A stretch of DNA of 13,519 nt from CAZEXD01 sp964516865 (GCA_964516865.1 CAZEXD010000017.1:1-13519), one strand, 5' to 3'. Numbered from the stretch's first letter, positions 1-6,141 are shown. The notes: generated by a model from the sequence alone, not told the origin. Numbers and translations: made by a program.

Positions 1-59
1 ACGACATCATTGTATAATCGGTCTGGTTCAATTTTGCGTTTTTTATATTGTTTTGCCAT
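1..59 (-). CDS. rpsG: Ribosomal protein S7, N-terminal fragment (cut by window edge)
   Basis: Only the first 19 codons lie in the window. They begin with ATG at 59-57 and read MAKQYKKRKIEPDRLYNDV, which matches the basic N-terminus of bacterial S7 (small basic stretch, then a PD/LY..DV-like segment). S7 nucleates assembly of the 30S head by binding the 3' domain of 16S rRNA. The gene follows rpsL on the same strand with a 133-nt gap, the usual str-operon order. A GAGG motif (63-66 on the minus strand) four bases before the ATG is a good ribosome binding site and supports this start. The call rests on a short peptide plus synteny with rpsL. Confidence 0.88.
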   Translation of the reverse strand, partial: MAKQYKKRKIEPDRLYNDV

Positions 60-96
60 ACGCCTCGATTTCGATTTGAATCCACTAATTTTAATA

Positions 97-156
97 CGAA
101 TCTTCAATAGATATTTAATTGTTAGATTGTTTCGTATTTTCGTCTTAGAAGATTCG
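97..156 (-). promoter_or_regulatory. Inverted repeat in the rpsL-rpsG intercistronic region
   Basis: CGAATCTTC at 97-105 is the exact reverse complement of GAAGATTCG at 148-156, so the mRNA between rpsL and rpsG can form a 9-bp stem closing a 42-nt AT-rich loop, about 37 nt before the rpsG start. A second AT-only palindrome lies at about 161-176. In E. coli the S12-S7 intercistronic RNA is the binding site of the autoregulator S7. A similar role here is inference; what is seen is only the stem. Confidence 0.4.
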
Positions 157-192
157 CATTAATTAATTTATTAATTAGTAGATTAGTATCGC

Positions 193-603
193 TTATTTTG
201 GTTTTTTAACTCCGTATTTACTTCTTTCTTGTTTTCTATTTTCAACACCGGCGGTATCTAAAATTCCTCTTACAATATGATATCTTACTCCGGGCAAATC
301 TTTAACCCTTCCTCCTCTAATCAAAACCACCGAATGTTCTTGTAAATTATGTCCCTCTCCAGGAATATAAGCAGTAACCTCCATTCCATTAGACAATTTC
401 ACTCTGGCAACCTTTCTTAGCGCTGAGTTTGGTTTTTTGGGAGTGGTCGTAAAAACTTTCAAACAAACACCTCTTTTAAGCGGTGAGGGAAATTTTTTCG
501 GCTTATTTCTCAAAACATTGAAACCAAATTTCAGCGCAGGCATTTTTTTGCGCTTTTTTTGTTGTTTTCTTGCTTTTTTAATTAATTGATGAATTGTTGG
601 CAT
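193..603 (-). CDS. rpsL: Ribosomal protein S12
   Basis: 136 aa. S12 sits at the 30S decoding centre and controls translational accuracy. Hallmark segments are intact: TTTPKKPNSALRKV (about residues 52-65), PGEGHNLQEHS (about 81-91) and GGRVKDLPGVRYH (about 97-109), including both lysines that are mutated in streptomycin-resistant strains, so the protein looks drug-sensitive type, and the Asp of KDLPG that RimO methylthiolates in other bacteria. It is about 12 residues longer than E. coli S12 because of an N-terminal insertion before SPLKRGVC, a layout also seen in Firmicutes. ATG at 603-601 gives the expected MPTIHQL start; only a weak AAAG precedes it. It is the first gene of the str operon, followed by rpsG, with a sigma-70-type promoter at 690-718. 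Confidence 0.98.
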   Translation of the reverse strand: MPTIHQLIKKARKQQKKRKKMPALKFGFNVLRNKPKKFPSPLKRGVCLKVFTTTPKKPNSALRKVARVKLSNGMEVTAYIPGEGHNLQEHSVVLIRGGRVKDLPGVRYHIVRGILDTAGVENRKQERSKYGVKKPK

Positions 604-666
604 CTTTACAAATTTTAAATTTTTAATAAGTAAATGTATGATATTTTTAAATTTTAAAAATTAAAC

Positions 667-681
667 AAGCGCTTCGCGCTT
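667..681 (-). promoter_or_regulatory. Stable hairpin at the predicted 5' end of the str mRNA
   Basis: Read on the minus strand, AAGCGC-GAA-GCGCTT forms a 6-bp stem with a GAA triloop. It contains GCGAAGC, a sequence known to form an unusually stable mini-hairpin. The promoter at 690-718 would start transcription near 683, placing this hairpin at the very 5' end of the rpsL mRNA, where it could protect the message from decay. The role is inferred. The 11-nt core GCGCGAAGCGC recurs in the hairpin at 1894-1912. Confidence 0.5.
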
Positions 682-689
682 AAAGGTTA

Positions 690-718
690 AGGATAGCAAA
701 TTTTTAAAAAAGCGTCAA
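690..718 (-). promoter_or_regulatory. Sigma-70-type promoter of rpsL-rpsG
   Basis: On the minus strand: TTGACG (718-713), 17-nt spacer, TATCCT (695-690) preceded by TGC, an extended -10. Expected start of transcription is near 683, giving a leader of about 80 nt before rpsL. Spacing is ideal and the -35 matches 5 of 6 consensus bases. Confidence 0.7.
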
Positions 719-719
719 G

Positions 720-731
720 TTAACATGTTAA
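720..731. promoter_or_regulatory. 12-bp palindrome abutting the -35 box of the str promoter
   Basis: TTAACATGTTAA is a perfect 12-bp palindrome one base upstream of the -35 hexamer (713-718). The position suits a regulator binding as a dimer. No cognate protein can be named, and AT-rich DNA throws up such palindromes by chance. Confidence 0.35.
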
Positions 732-762
732 TTTTTGCCTCTAACACCATTTTAAAAAATTA

Positions 763-1395
763 TTAAAAAAACGATAACGATTTTCCGCCTGTAATTAAGT
801 AATAAACATATTCAGCGATTAAAAATAAAAAGTCTAAACCAAAAAAGACAAAAATAAAAATAATCAAAATGATAAAACCATATTGATAAAGAAAAAGTTT
901 TACCTTATCCCACCTACTTGATAAAAAAGAAAAAAGAATATGCGCCCCGTCTAAAGGAGGAATGGGAAGTAAATTAAACATCCCCCAAAAGATATTATAA
1001 AAAACAATAATTCCAAATGGTCTAAGAAGAGAAACCGACAAATTGCCAAATCTTATTAATAAACCAAAAATAATGGCTATTAAAAAATTAGTAAGCGGTC
1101 CTGCCAAAGACACTTTAAGAATCCCCCATTTTTGATCGCGAAAATTGTAAGAATTAATTGGCACTGGTTTTGCCCAACCGAAAATTGGACCCTGGCCAGC
1201 AGTTATAATAAGCAAAAAAAGAGGAAAAAAGATGGTTCCCCAAAAATCTATATGTTTTAGGGGATTTAGGGTTAATCTTCCACTTCTTTGGGCAGTGGTA
1301 TCCCCTAACCACAAAGCAACGCTACCATGAGCTATTTCATGAATAATAACAGAAAAAAATAAAACCAATAAAGAAAAAATGGTTAAAGCCAACAT
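763..1395 (-). CDS. M50-family (site-2 protease-like) membrane metalloprotease
   Basis: 210 aa, hydrophobic throughout. The zinc motif HEIAH is at residues 19-23 inside the first membrane segment, and the second metal site NLLPIPPLDG is at 141-150 (Asp149 is the third zinc ligand). A SLAGPLTN segment (96-103), also typical of the family, lies between them. This is the minimal S2P/M50B core with no PDZ domain, unlike E. coli RseP. Such enzymes cut substrates within the membrane, often to release regulators; the substrate here is unknown. ATG at 1395-1393 places HExxH at the usual distance from the N-terminus; no clear Shine-Dalgarno is present. It is divergent from rpmB and lies upstream of the str promoter on the same strand, separated from rpsL by 159 nt, so probably monocistronic. 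Confidence 0.93.
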   Translation of the reverse strand: MLALTIFSLLVLFFSVIIHEIAHGSVALWLGDTTAQRSGRLTLNPLKHIDFWGTIFFPLFLLIITAGQGPIFGWAKPVPINSYNFRDQKWGILKVSLAGPLTNFLIAIIFGLLIRFGNLSVSLLRPFGIIVFYNIFWGMFNLLPIPPLDGAHILFSFLSSRWDKVKLFLYQYGFIILIIFIFVFFGLDFLFLIAEYVYYLITGGKSLSFF

Positions 1396-1415
1396 ATTCT
1401 TATATATATCACATC

Positions 1416-1444
1416 TTGAAAAAAAAATAAAATTAAGATAGTAT
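1416..1444 (+). promoter_or_regulatory. Candidate promoter of rpmB - tRNA-Pro
   Basis: TTGAAA (1416-1421), 17-nt spacer, TAGTAT (1439-1444). Transcription would start near 1451, just before the heptad-repeat hairpin, so the whole repeat would lie in the leader RNA. The -35 matches 5 of 6 and the -10 4 of 6 consensus bases; the surroundings are A-rich, so this is moderate evidence. Confidence 0.5.
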
Positions 1445-1466
1445 TAAAAAATAAAAATCTGACGCA

Positions 1467-1531
1467 CGAAATCCGAAATCTGAAATCTGAAATGTGTTTC
1501 AAATTTCAAGATTCGAGTTTCGAATTTCAAT
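1467..1531. repeat. 7-nt tandem repeats in two inverted arms (hairpin) before rpmB
   Basis: Left arm: four heptads CGAAATC, CGAAATC, TGAAATC, TGAAATG (1467-1494). Right arm: five heptads TTTCAAA, TTTCAAG, ATTCGAG, TTTCGAA, TTTCAAT (1497-1531). The arms are near reverse complements, so the region folds into an imperfect hairpin with almost no loop. It ends 4 nt before the rpmB ATG and takes the place of a Shine-Dalgarno. A related GAAAT heptad tract stands before secF at 9212-9239. Function unknown; either a leader RNA structure or a selfish intergenic repeat. Confidence 0.8.
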
Positions 1532-1535
1532 TTTT

Positions 1536-1724
1536 ATGGCAAAAAGTTGCGCAATTTGCGGTAAAACCTCAACTTTAGTTTGGAAATTAAGAAAACTCCG
1601 CGGAAAATATAATCCAACAACCAAAAAAAGAAAATATCCAAATCTCCAATGGTTTCGTTTACCAAACGGTAAACGAGTTTTGGTCTGCGCCAAATGCATA
1701 AAGGCAAGCGCAAAAACAAAATAA
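1536..1724 (+). CDS. rpmB: Ribosomal protein L28, zinc-ribbon type
   Basis: 62 aa from the ATG at 1536. L28 is a small 50S protein. The N-terminus MAKSCAICGK carries a CxxC (Cys5, Cys8) and the C-terminal half another (VCAKC), the four-cysteine form found in many bacteria. The basic middle and the W/R..NGKR..VC region fit the family. In-frame ATG and ATT-rich codons continue upstream to 1494, but those 14 residues would be translated from the heptad repeat and are not part of L28, so 1536 is chosen. No Shine-Dalgarno is visible before it, so initiation may depend on the leader structure. tRNA-Pro starts 17 nt after the stop on the same strand, implying co-transcription. Confidence 0.93.
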   Translation: MAKSCAICGKTSTLVWKLRKLRGKYNPTTKKRKYPNLQWFRLPNGKRVLVCAKCIKASAKTK

Positions 1725-1741
1725 AACATTAAAAATTTATT

Positions 1742-1815
1742 CGGGGTGTAGGATAAAAGTAGTCCGCTACCTTGGGGTGGTAGTAGCTCGGGTGCGATTC
1801 CCGACACCCCGACCA
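1742..1815 (+). tRNA. tRNA-Pro, anticodon GGG, CCA encoded
   Basis: Complete cloverleaf: acceptor CGGGGTG/CACCCCG (1742-1748 with 1805-1811), D stem GGA/TCC (1751-1753 with 1763-1765), anticodon stem CTACC/GGTAG (1767-1771 with 1779-1783), loop TTGGGGT with anticodon GGG at 1774-1776, variable TAGC, T stem TCGGG/CCCGA (1788-1792 with 1800-1804). C1-G72 and discriminator A73 (1812) are the bacterial proline identity elements, G37 follows the anticodon and CCA is encoded (1813-1815). Odd points: the T loop reads TGCGATT rather than TTCGANN (G at position 55) and the D loop has GT where GG at 18-19 is expected, so the usual D-loop/T-loop contacts are altered although every stem pairs perfectly. 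The left copy of the repeat bounding the restriction cassette starts 6 nt after the CCA. Confidence 0.95.
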
Positions 1816-1844
1816 TTTTTTCTCTCCTTTTAAAAAAATGGTCG
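1810..1844 (+). terminator. Palindrome joining the tRNA-Pro 3' end to its trailer
   Basis: CGACCATTTTTT (1810-1821) pairs with AAAAAAATGGTCG (1832-1844) across a pyrimidine-rich loop. It includes the last tRNA bases and CCA. The T-run right after CCA could help termination, but there is no separate GC stem. The structure competes with the tRNA acceptor end and may instead be a by-product of the repeat that begins here. Low certainty as a terminator. Confidence 0.3.
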
Positions 1845-2028
1845 CAATTACTGAACGCCGCTCGAACCTATTTTGAACGAAACTCCGACTGATTGCCGCG
1901 CTTCGCGCGGCAGAAACTGAACGCTCGGACGGGCAAAAAGGAAGGGGGTTGGGGGAAATGAATTCCCGCCCCGCCCTCGCTTTTGCCGCCGCCGAATTTC
2001 GTTTTTCGCAAATAAAGACACGCCGCCA
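1822..2028 (+). repeat. Left copy of an inverted repeat bounding the restriction cassette
   Basis: The outer 36 nt (1822-1857, from CTCTCCTTTTA to TTACTGAACG) match the reverse complement of 6318-6352 with only one extra A. Similarity continues to about 1878 (CGAACCTATTTTGAAC versus CGAACCCATTTTGAGC). A second matching block at 1989-2028 (CGAATTTCG...TTTCGC... GCCGCC) corresponds to 6210-6250 reversed. The stretch between is GC-richer and diverged, and holds the hairpin at 1894-1912. No credible gene lies here. The two copies face each other around 2041-6019. Confidence 0.75.
1894..1912. repeat. Perfect 8-bp hairpin inside the left repeat copy
   Basis: TGCCGCGC-TTC-GCGCGGCA. On the minus strand it contains GCGCGAAGCGC, the same core as the hairpin at 667-681. 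No T-run follows on either strand, so it is not an ordinary terminator. Confidence 0.65.
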
Positions 2029-2040
2029 TGAATTTACAGA

Positions 2041-2598
2041 TCAAAAAATTTCCTTATATGCTTTTTCAAAATTTCGCTGTAGATTCTGTACATTTTCTAG
2101 CCTGTGTAAATAACCGTTTGGTTTAAATACAGAATCTACTATATCCTCGACCAATGACCAAATACTAATCCGAAACCAAAATTCTTCTTTTTTTCCTGTA
2201 GGATCAACGGATAAATGAATGCCACAATTATGGTGTTCGTACCACCATAGATATTTCTTACCATTTATTTTTGTAATGGGTTTTGGTTGTGCTAGATGCA
2301 CAATTTTATGCCTAAAAACTTTCTGTAAAAGCTCGGCTTTTTCTTTTGGATATTTCATTATGTCAGTCATATAATTCTGCGATCTTTCAGAAATGCCTGT
2401 AGAACTTTTTGCGTCCCCACCATAAAGAGAACCAAGCAGGTCGATAGTTGCGAAACAATATAGAAGTGCTGGAAAGGGTGCCGGCCAATCAGGTGTTCCC
2501 TCATTTCGTAAAATACAATAGCGCACATCACTTTGGAGTGAGTCGGTTCGTTCTTTTAATAATTGTCTAGCTATTGTTAATAATTCATTAACTTCCAT
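2041..2598 (-). CDS. HEPN-like protein of unknown function, coupled to the restriction-methyltransferase
   Basis: 185 aa, not recognised with certainty. Mostly helical by composition, with a hydrophobic FATIDLLGSLYGG segment (about 49-61) and RHKIVH at 96-101, which fits the Rx4H motif of HEPN domains (often RNases in toxin-antitoxin and anti-phage systems). A Trp/Tyr/His-rich stretch WWYEHHNCGIH (118-128) follows. ATG at 2598-2596 is one base after the TAG stop of the 1067-aa gene, with no separate Shine-Dalgarno, so translation is likely coupled. It is the last gene of the HTH - enzyme - HEPN-like unit. A helper of the restriction system, a toxin or an RNase effector are all possible; the HEPN assignment rests on one motif plus context. 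Confidence 0.6.
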   Translation of the reverse strand: MEVNELLTIARQLLKERTDSLQSDVRYCILRNEGTPDWPAPFPALLYCFATIDLLGSLYGGDAKSSTGISERSQNYMTDIMKYPKEKAELLQKVFRHKIVHLAQPKPITKINGKKYLWWYEHHNCGIHLSVDPTGKKEEFWFRISIWSLVEDIVDSVFKPNGYLHRLENVQNLQRNFEKAYKEIF

Positions 2599-2599
2599 T

Positions 2600-5500
2600 C
2601 TAATTGATGTTAAATAGTTTCTTCACCAACTTATCGTTTTCTTTTTCTAATTTTTCGATTTCTTTTTCTTTGCCTTCGGCTTTGAGTTGGTGGCATTTTT
2701 TGGAAATTTCAGCGAGTTTTTGGTGAAGCGGATTTTTTGGGTCAAATTTTGGATTACCGACATGCTCCATTACCGAAGGCGTGCCAAAACCACGGCCAGC
2801 AGAAGAAAATGACTTAATAAAATCACGAACCGGTTTTGAATTGATAATGGCGCAGAGATAATGGGCTTCGGATTCGGAGTCGGTGGGGATAAAAGCTGTA
2901 GTTTCCAGCGGAATAATAGTTTTATATCCAAAAGTTGTCTTTAATTGCGAAACTACTGTAGCAATTAAGTCGTTTGTCATTCTTTTCCAAACCACTTTAT
3001 ATCTTGCGAAAGTTTCTTCTGAAATATTGAATTGACTATAAAATGGAGCTTTGGCTTGTTCGTGATATTTTTTGTATAAAGGACGCCCCAAAAGAATTTC
3101 TTTAAATTTAGTCAAATACCCGTAAGTACGGGGATAATTATTTTTGAGAAATTCCTCAAAATAACCCCTGCGAGTTTTGGGATCTTGAACTACCAACATA
3201 TAAATTTTAGGTTGAATTCCCCATCTCTGGATATCTGCTCCTCTAATTGCCGGATATACCAAATCAGGCTCAATTCTTTCTTCAACAGAGTAAATTTTCT
3301 GTCTACCCCTCTCGGTAAGATTTCGGATTATTATATTCCCATTGGATAAAACCTGTTTTAGCTCAAGCCAAAAGACTCCGTACGGATTCGGATTAGCTCC
3401 AAGAATTGCTTTATAATGATTTCTGCCTTCTACTTCCGTCAACCCTTCAGCTTTTGCTGATTGTGTTTGCCACGCGCCAACAATTGACCCTATTGGTTTT
3501 GCGATATACCGCTTCTTTTGTAAATGTGGCAAAACTTCATCTAACAATCTATCTGTTGCGATTTTCCCAACACCTTTTTTCTTAGACCAAACAATATAAG
3601 AAACTGGATATTCAGTTTTTGCTCCTTTCTTAAGAATTATTGCCGCTGTTTTATTCGTCGCCCCCTCAAATGGTTGGATAGAAACTAAATCGTGGGCTCT
3701 TAATACTTTCAGATAATTTTTATTACCTAATTGGAATCTTCTAAAACCTTCGCCAGCTCCCTTAGATTTGAAAACCTCTTGGGTTATAAGAAATCCTAAT
3801 TTTGCTCCATCTTTCAAATAATAATCAGATGAGGCATAAACAAACAGCATTGAAAAATCTTTCTTGCCACCGCCGAGTCGAGTTTGAAAACCTTTAAGCG
3901 AGAACAATCCGTAATCTTTCCAGAGTTGCAAAGTGGCATTACGATACTCTTGGGATAAATAATCCCACCTTATCCATGGTGGATTGCCGACCACAAAATC
4001 AAATTTGCCGGCGACCATTGGCGCAAAGGCGTTTTTCAGAAACCTTGCCCAAATACCGTTTTTGTTTTGCTTTTCCAGTCCTAAAATTTGATTATAAAAA
4101 TCCTTTACGACTTGCTCATTGTATTGGAAAACTAATCCCTCTTTTTTGAATCTTATCATTGCTTCATCAACGGAGTATTGATTTTTTGCCATTTCCTCAA
4201 CAAGCGGCGCGGCCTTTGCCAGCAAAAATCCGCCATCTCTTACCCATTCTGCCGGAACTTGGAATTTGCCAACAGAGGTTGAAACTTCTAAAAATTCACC
4301 AAAAAGATTTCCGGTGGTTCTAGTGGGAGTCAAAACAGAATCAGTTAGATAAATTGGGATTTCAATGTGTTGAAGTTCATTTACCAAATCGCCCAAAGCA
4401 AAAAGATAATTGGTGCGAGCAGCGATAACTGCCAAAGGATTCAAATCAAATCCCCATATATTAGTTTTTATGCTTTTTACTATTTCTAAATCTGGACGAT
4501 TGTTTTTTCTTCCCCATTTTATAGCTTTTTGAATAGCTAAAACTAAAAATGTTCCTGAACCGCAAGCTGGATCTAAAAATCTTTTAAAATTATTTCCGTC
4601 ATAACCCACCTCATCTAACAATAATTCTGCTAACCAATCGGGCGTGTAATATTCACCGAGGCGATGACGGACTTCTTGCGGGACTAAATATTGATAAAGT
4701 TTTTTTAGAAGATCGCGAGTTGAAACAGGGTCTAAAGTGCTGGTTGCTGGCTCAAATTCAGAAAGACATCTGGCAATTTCTCTTACTGCTTCTTTTAATT
4801 CTGGTGATTCAAAAGCATCAAGATACCAGCGGAAAAAATCGCCTTCCAAAAAATTGGTAATTCCTTTTCGGGCATAAATTCCGCCGTTTTCTATATCGGA
4901 AAGCTTGCTTTTGAGTTCATCATCAGAAATATGGGCGAGTTCGGAAGTGAGAGACGAACCAAAAGATGTATCTCGTAAGGTTAAAAGTTCGGCGGCGATA
5001 AGTTTCATTAAAAAAGCAAAGTAAGTATGGACAGAAAATAAAAGTTCTTGAAAATCGGTTTCTTTGCCAACTTTGTAAAGTTTTGAAAGCGTCTCGACTT
5101 CTTTTTCTTGGTGGCCACCGGTAAATTGCTCTCCATAAACAATGCCAAATAATCTTTTCCATTCGTTAAAAAATGTGCGAATGTGTGTTTGATCGACCCA
5201 GTATTCCAAAGCATTGGCAAGAGCAGAAACCATTTTTGGCGCAAGTTCGCTTTGAGGACCAAATTTTTGTGCCAAGTTTTCGGCGGTAAGAGGAAGTCGT
5301 GACAAAGCCCGCAGATGTATTAAAAAAGTTCTAGCGCTTTCAGGAGTAAAATCGTAGGGTCCACGAATAAAAAATTTTGTTTTGTCTATCGCTTTTCCAT
5401 CTTTATCTTGGTATTGAACAAAGAAAATCTGCTCGCCGTCAAAACCAACACCCACTAACTGATTTAGTTTTGTTTCTTTTGCCTCATCCGATAAATAATC

Positions 5501-5803
5501 TACCAACTGTTCGTAAGCATGATCTATATTCTTCTTTGATGAAAATGATTTTGGCGGCTCATACTCAATTATTATTTGTCCGTGTACTGCATCTGAACGG
5601 CCGCTGTAAACAGATTTTTCAAATTTAGGAATAGATCTAATTCCAAGCTGATTTTTAATTGGTTCCAAAAGTTTTTCAAAACCAATTCTTAAATCTTCTT
5701 CAGTTTTGGCTTCGCGAAGCAAGTTTTTTGTTCCGGAAACAAGACTATCTGCCAGTTTAGGAAGCGAATCGTGATTTGTATTCTGTAAAGACTTTTTGGC
5801 CAT
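2600..5803 (-). CDS. Single-chain restriction-modification enzyme (type IIG-like adenine methyltransferase)
   Basis: 1067 aa. Domain order seen: N-terminal region with GRSDAVHG...IIEYEPP (68-84; Asp71, Glu80, Glu82) resembling a PD-(D/E)xK nuclease core; helical linker (about 150-375); YYTPDWLAELLL (385-396, motif X-like); DPACGSGTF (411-419, SAM-binding motif I); GFDLNP (451-456, motif II acidic residue); FVVGNPPW (603-610, catalytic NPPW of N6-adenine methyltransferases); a C-terminal target-recognition part beginning near RGADIQRW (854-861) with GTPSVMEHVGNPKFDP (1007-1022); and a charged terminal coiled coil (about 1027-1065). Expected activity is N6-adenine methylation plus cleavage of unmodified DNA by one chain. 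The nuclease motif reads E-x-E instead of E-x-K, so cleavage is less sure than methylation. ATG at 5803-5801 lies 6 nt after the HTH gene; the HEPN-like gene follows after 1 nt. Confidence 0.9.
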   Translation of the reverse strand: MAKKSLQNTNHDSLPKLADSLVSGTKNLLREAKTEEDLRIGFEKLLEPIKNQLGIRSIPKFEKSVYSGRSDAVHGQIIIEYEPPKSFSSKKNIDHAYEQLVDYLSDEAKETKLNQLVGVGFDGEQIFFVQYQDKDGKAIDKTKFFIRGPYDFTPESARTFLIHLRALSRLPLTAENLAQKFGPQSELAPKMVSALANALEYWVDQTHIRTFFNEWKRLFGIVYGEQFTGGHQEKEVETLSKLYKVGKETDFQELLFSVHTYFAFLMKLIAAELLTLRDTSFGSSLTSELAHISDDELKSKLSDIENGGIYARKGITNFLEGDFFRWYLDAFESPELKEAVREIARCLSEFEPATSTLDPVSTRDLLKKLYQYLVPQEVRHRLGEYYTPDWLAELLLDEVGYDGNNFKRFLDPACGSGTFLVLAIQKAIKWGRKNNRPDLEIVKSIKTNIWGFDLNPLAVIAARTNYLFALGDLVNELQHIEIPIYLTDSVLTPTRTTGNLFGEFLEVSTSVGKFQVPAEWVRDGGFLLAKAAPLVEEMAKNQYSVDEAMIRFKKEGLVFQYNEQVVKDFYNQILGLEKQNKNGIWARFLKNAFAPMVAGKFDFVVGNPPWIRWDYLSQEYRNATLQLWKDYGLFSLKGFQTRLGGGKKDFSMLFVYASSDYYLKDGAKLGFLITQEVFKSKGAGEGFRRFQLGNKNYLKVLRAHDLVSIQPFEGATNKTAAIILKKGAKTEYPVSYIVWSKKKGVGKIATDRLLDEVLPHLQKKRYIAKPIGSIVGAWQTQSAKAEGLTEVEGRNHYKAILGANPNPYGVFWLELKQVLSNGNIIIRNLTERGRQKIYSVEERIEPDLVYPAIRGADIQRWGIQPKIYMLVVQDPKTRRGYFEEFLKNNYPRTYGYLTKFKEILLGRPLYKKYHEQAKAPFYSQFNISEETFARYKVVWKRMTNDLIATVVSQLKTTFGYKTIIPLETTAFIPTDSESEAHYLCAIINSKPVRDFIKSFSSAGRGFGTPSVMEHVGNPKFDPKNPLHQKLAEISKKCHQLKAEGKEKEIEKLEKENDKLVKKLFNIN

Positions 5804-5809
5804 AATTTT

Positions 5810-6019
5810 TTACTTCAATAAATCATCAACCGAAACATTAAGGGCTTTGGCTAATTTTTGGAGCGTGTCAATTGAGGGGTTGGTGATACCGCCCGACTCC
5901 AACTTTATCACCGTGTTATAGGAAATATCAGCCAATTTAGAAAGCCGGTCTTGAGATAAGCCCTTTTGCTTTCTTAATTTCTTTATATTTTTGCCTATTT
6001 TTGAAATCTCTTTTGACAT
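5810..6019 (-). CDS. Small HTH (Cro/C1-type, XRE) regulator, probable controller protein
   Basis: 69 aa, essentially one HTH_3 domain: KKLRKQKGLSQDRLSKLA (helices 1-2), SYNTVIKLESGG (recognition helix), NPSIDTLQKLAKALNVSVDDLL (helices 4-5). Size and fold match the C proteins that time expression of restriction-modification systems. It is the first gene of the unit: 6 nt separate its TAA from the enzyme ATG. A perfect inverted repeat TATAGAGT/ACTCTATA lies 33-54 nt upstream of its start and is the likely operator. ATG at 6019-6017 (MSKEISKIGKN) has no strong Shine-Dalgarno. A generic phage-type repressor is the alternative, but operon position favours a controller. Confidence 0.85.
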   Translation of the reverse strand: MSKEISKIGKNIKKLRKQKGLSQDRLSKLADISYNTVIKLESGGITNPSIDTLQKLAKALNVSVDDLLK

Positions 6020-6051
6020 TGATTGTAAGTATTAAAATAATAGTATGTATC

Positions 6052-6073
6052 TATAGAGTAATCTCACTCTATA
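6052..6073. promoter_or_regulatory. Inverted repeat, likely operator of the HTH regulator
   Basis: TATAGAGT (6052-6059) and ACTCTATA (6066-6073) are perfect 8-bp inverted halves around a 6-bp spacer, a size suited to an XRE-family dimer. It lies 33 nt upstream of the HTH ATG. No convincing -35/-10 pair for the minus strand could be fixed around it. Binding by the adjacent HTH protein is inference from position. Confidence 0.55.
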
Positions 6074-6141
6074 ATTATGATACAAAATTATTTTGATAAT
6101 GTAAAGAGAATTTTGGGGAGTTTAATTTCAAATGCCGCGCA

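Noticed and set aside
1467..1531. CRISPR-like array
   Set aside because: Units are only 7 nt with no spacers, and no cas genes are nearby.
1494..1535. Upstream start of rpmB adding 14 residues
   Set aside because: These residues are translated from the heptad repeat; L28 begins MAKSCAICGK at 1536.
1499..1816. Minus-strand frames (105 and 61 aa) across rpmB and tRNA-Pro
   Set aside because: Antisense shadows of a clear ribosomal protein gene and a tRNA.
4923..5628. Short frames (79-84 aa) within the large R-M gene
   Set aside because: Other frames of a long, well-supported coding sequence.
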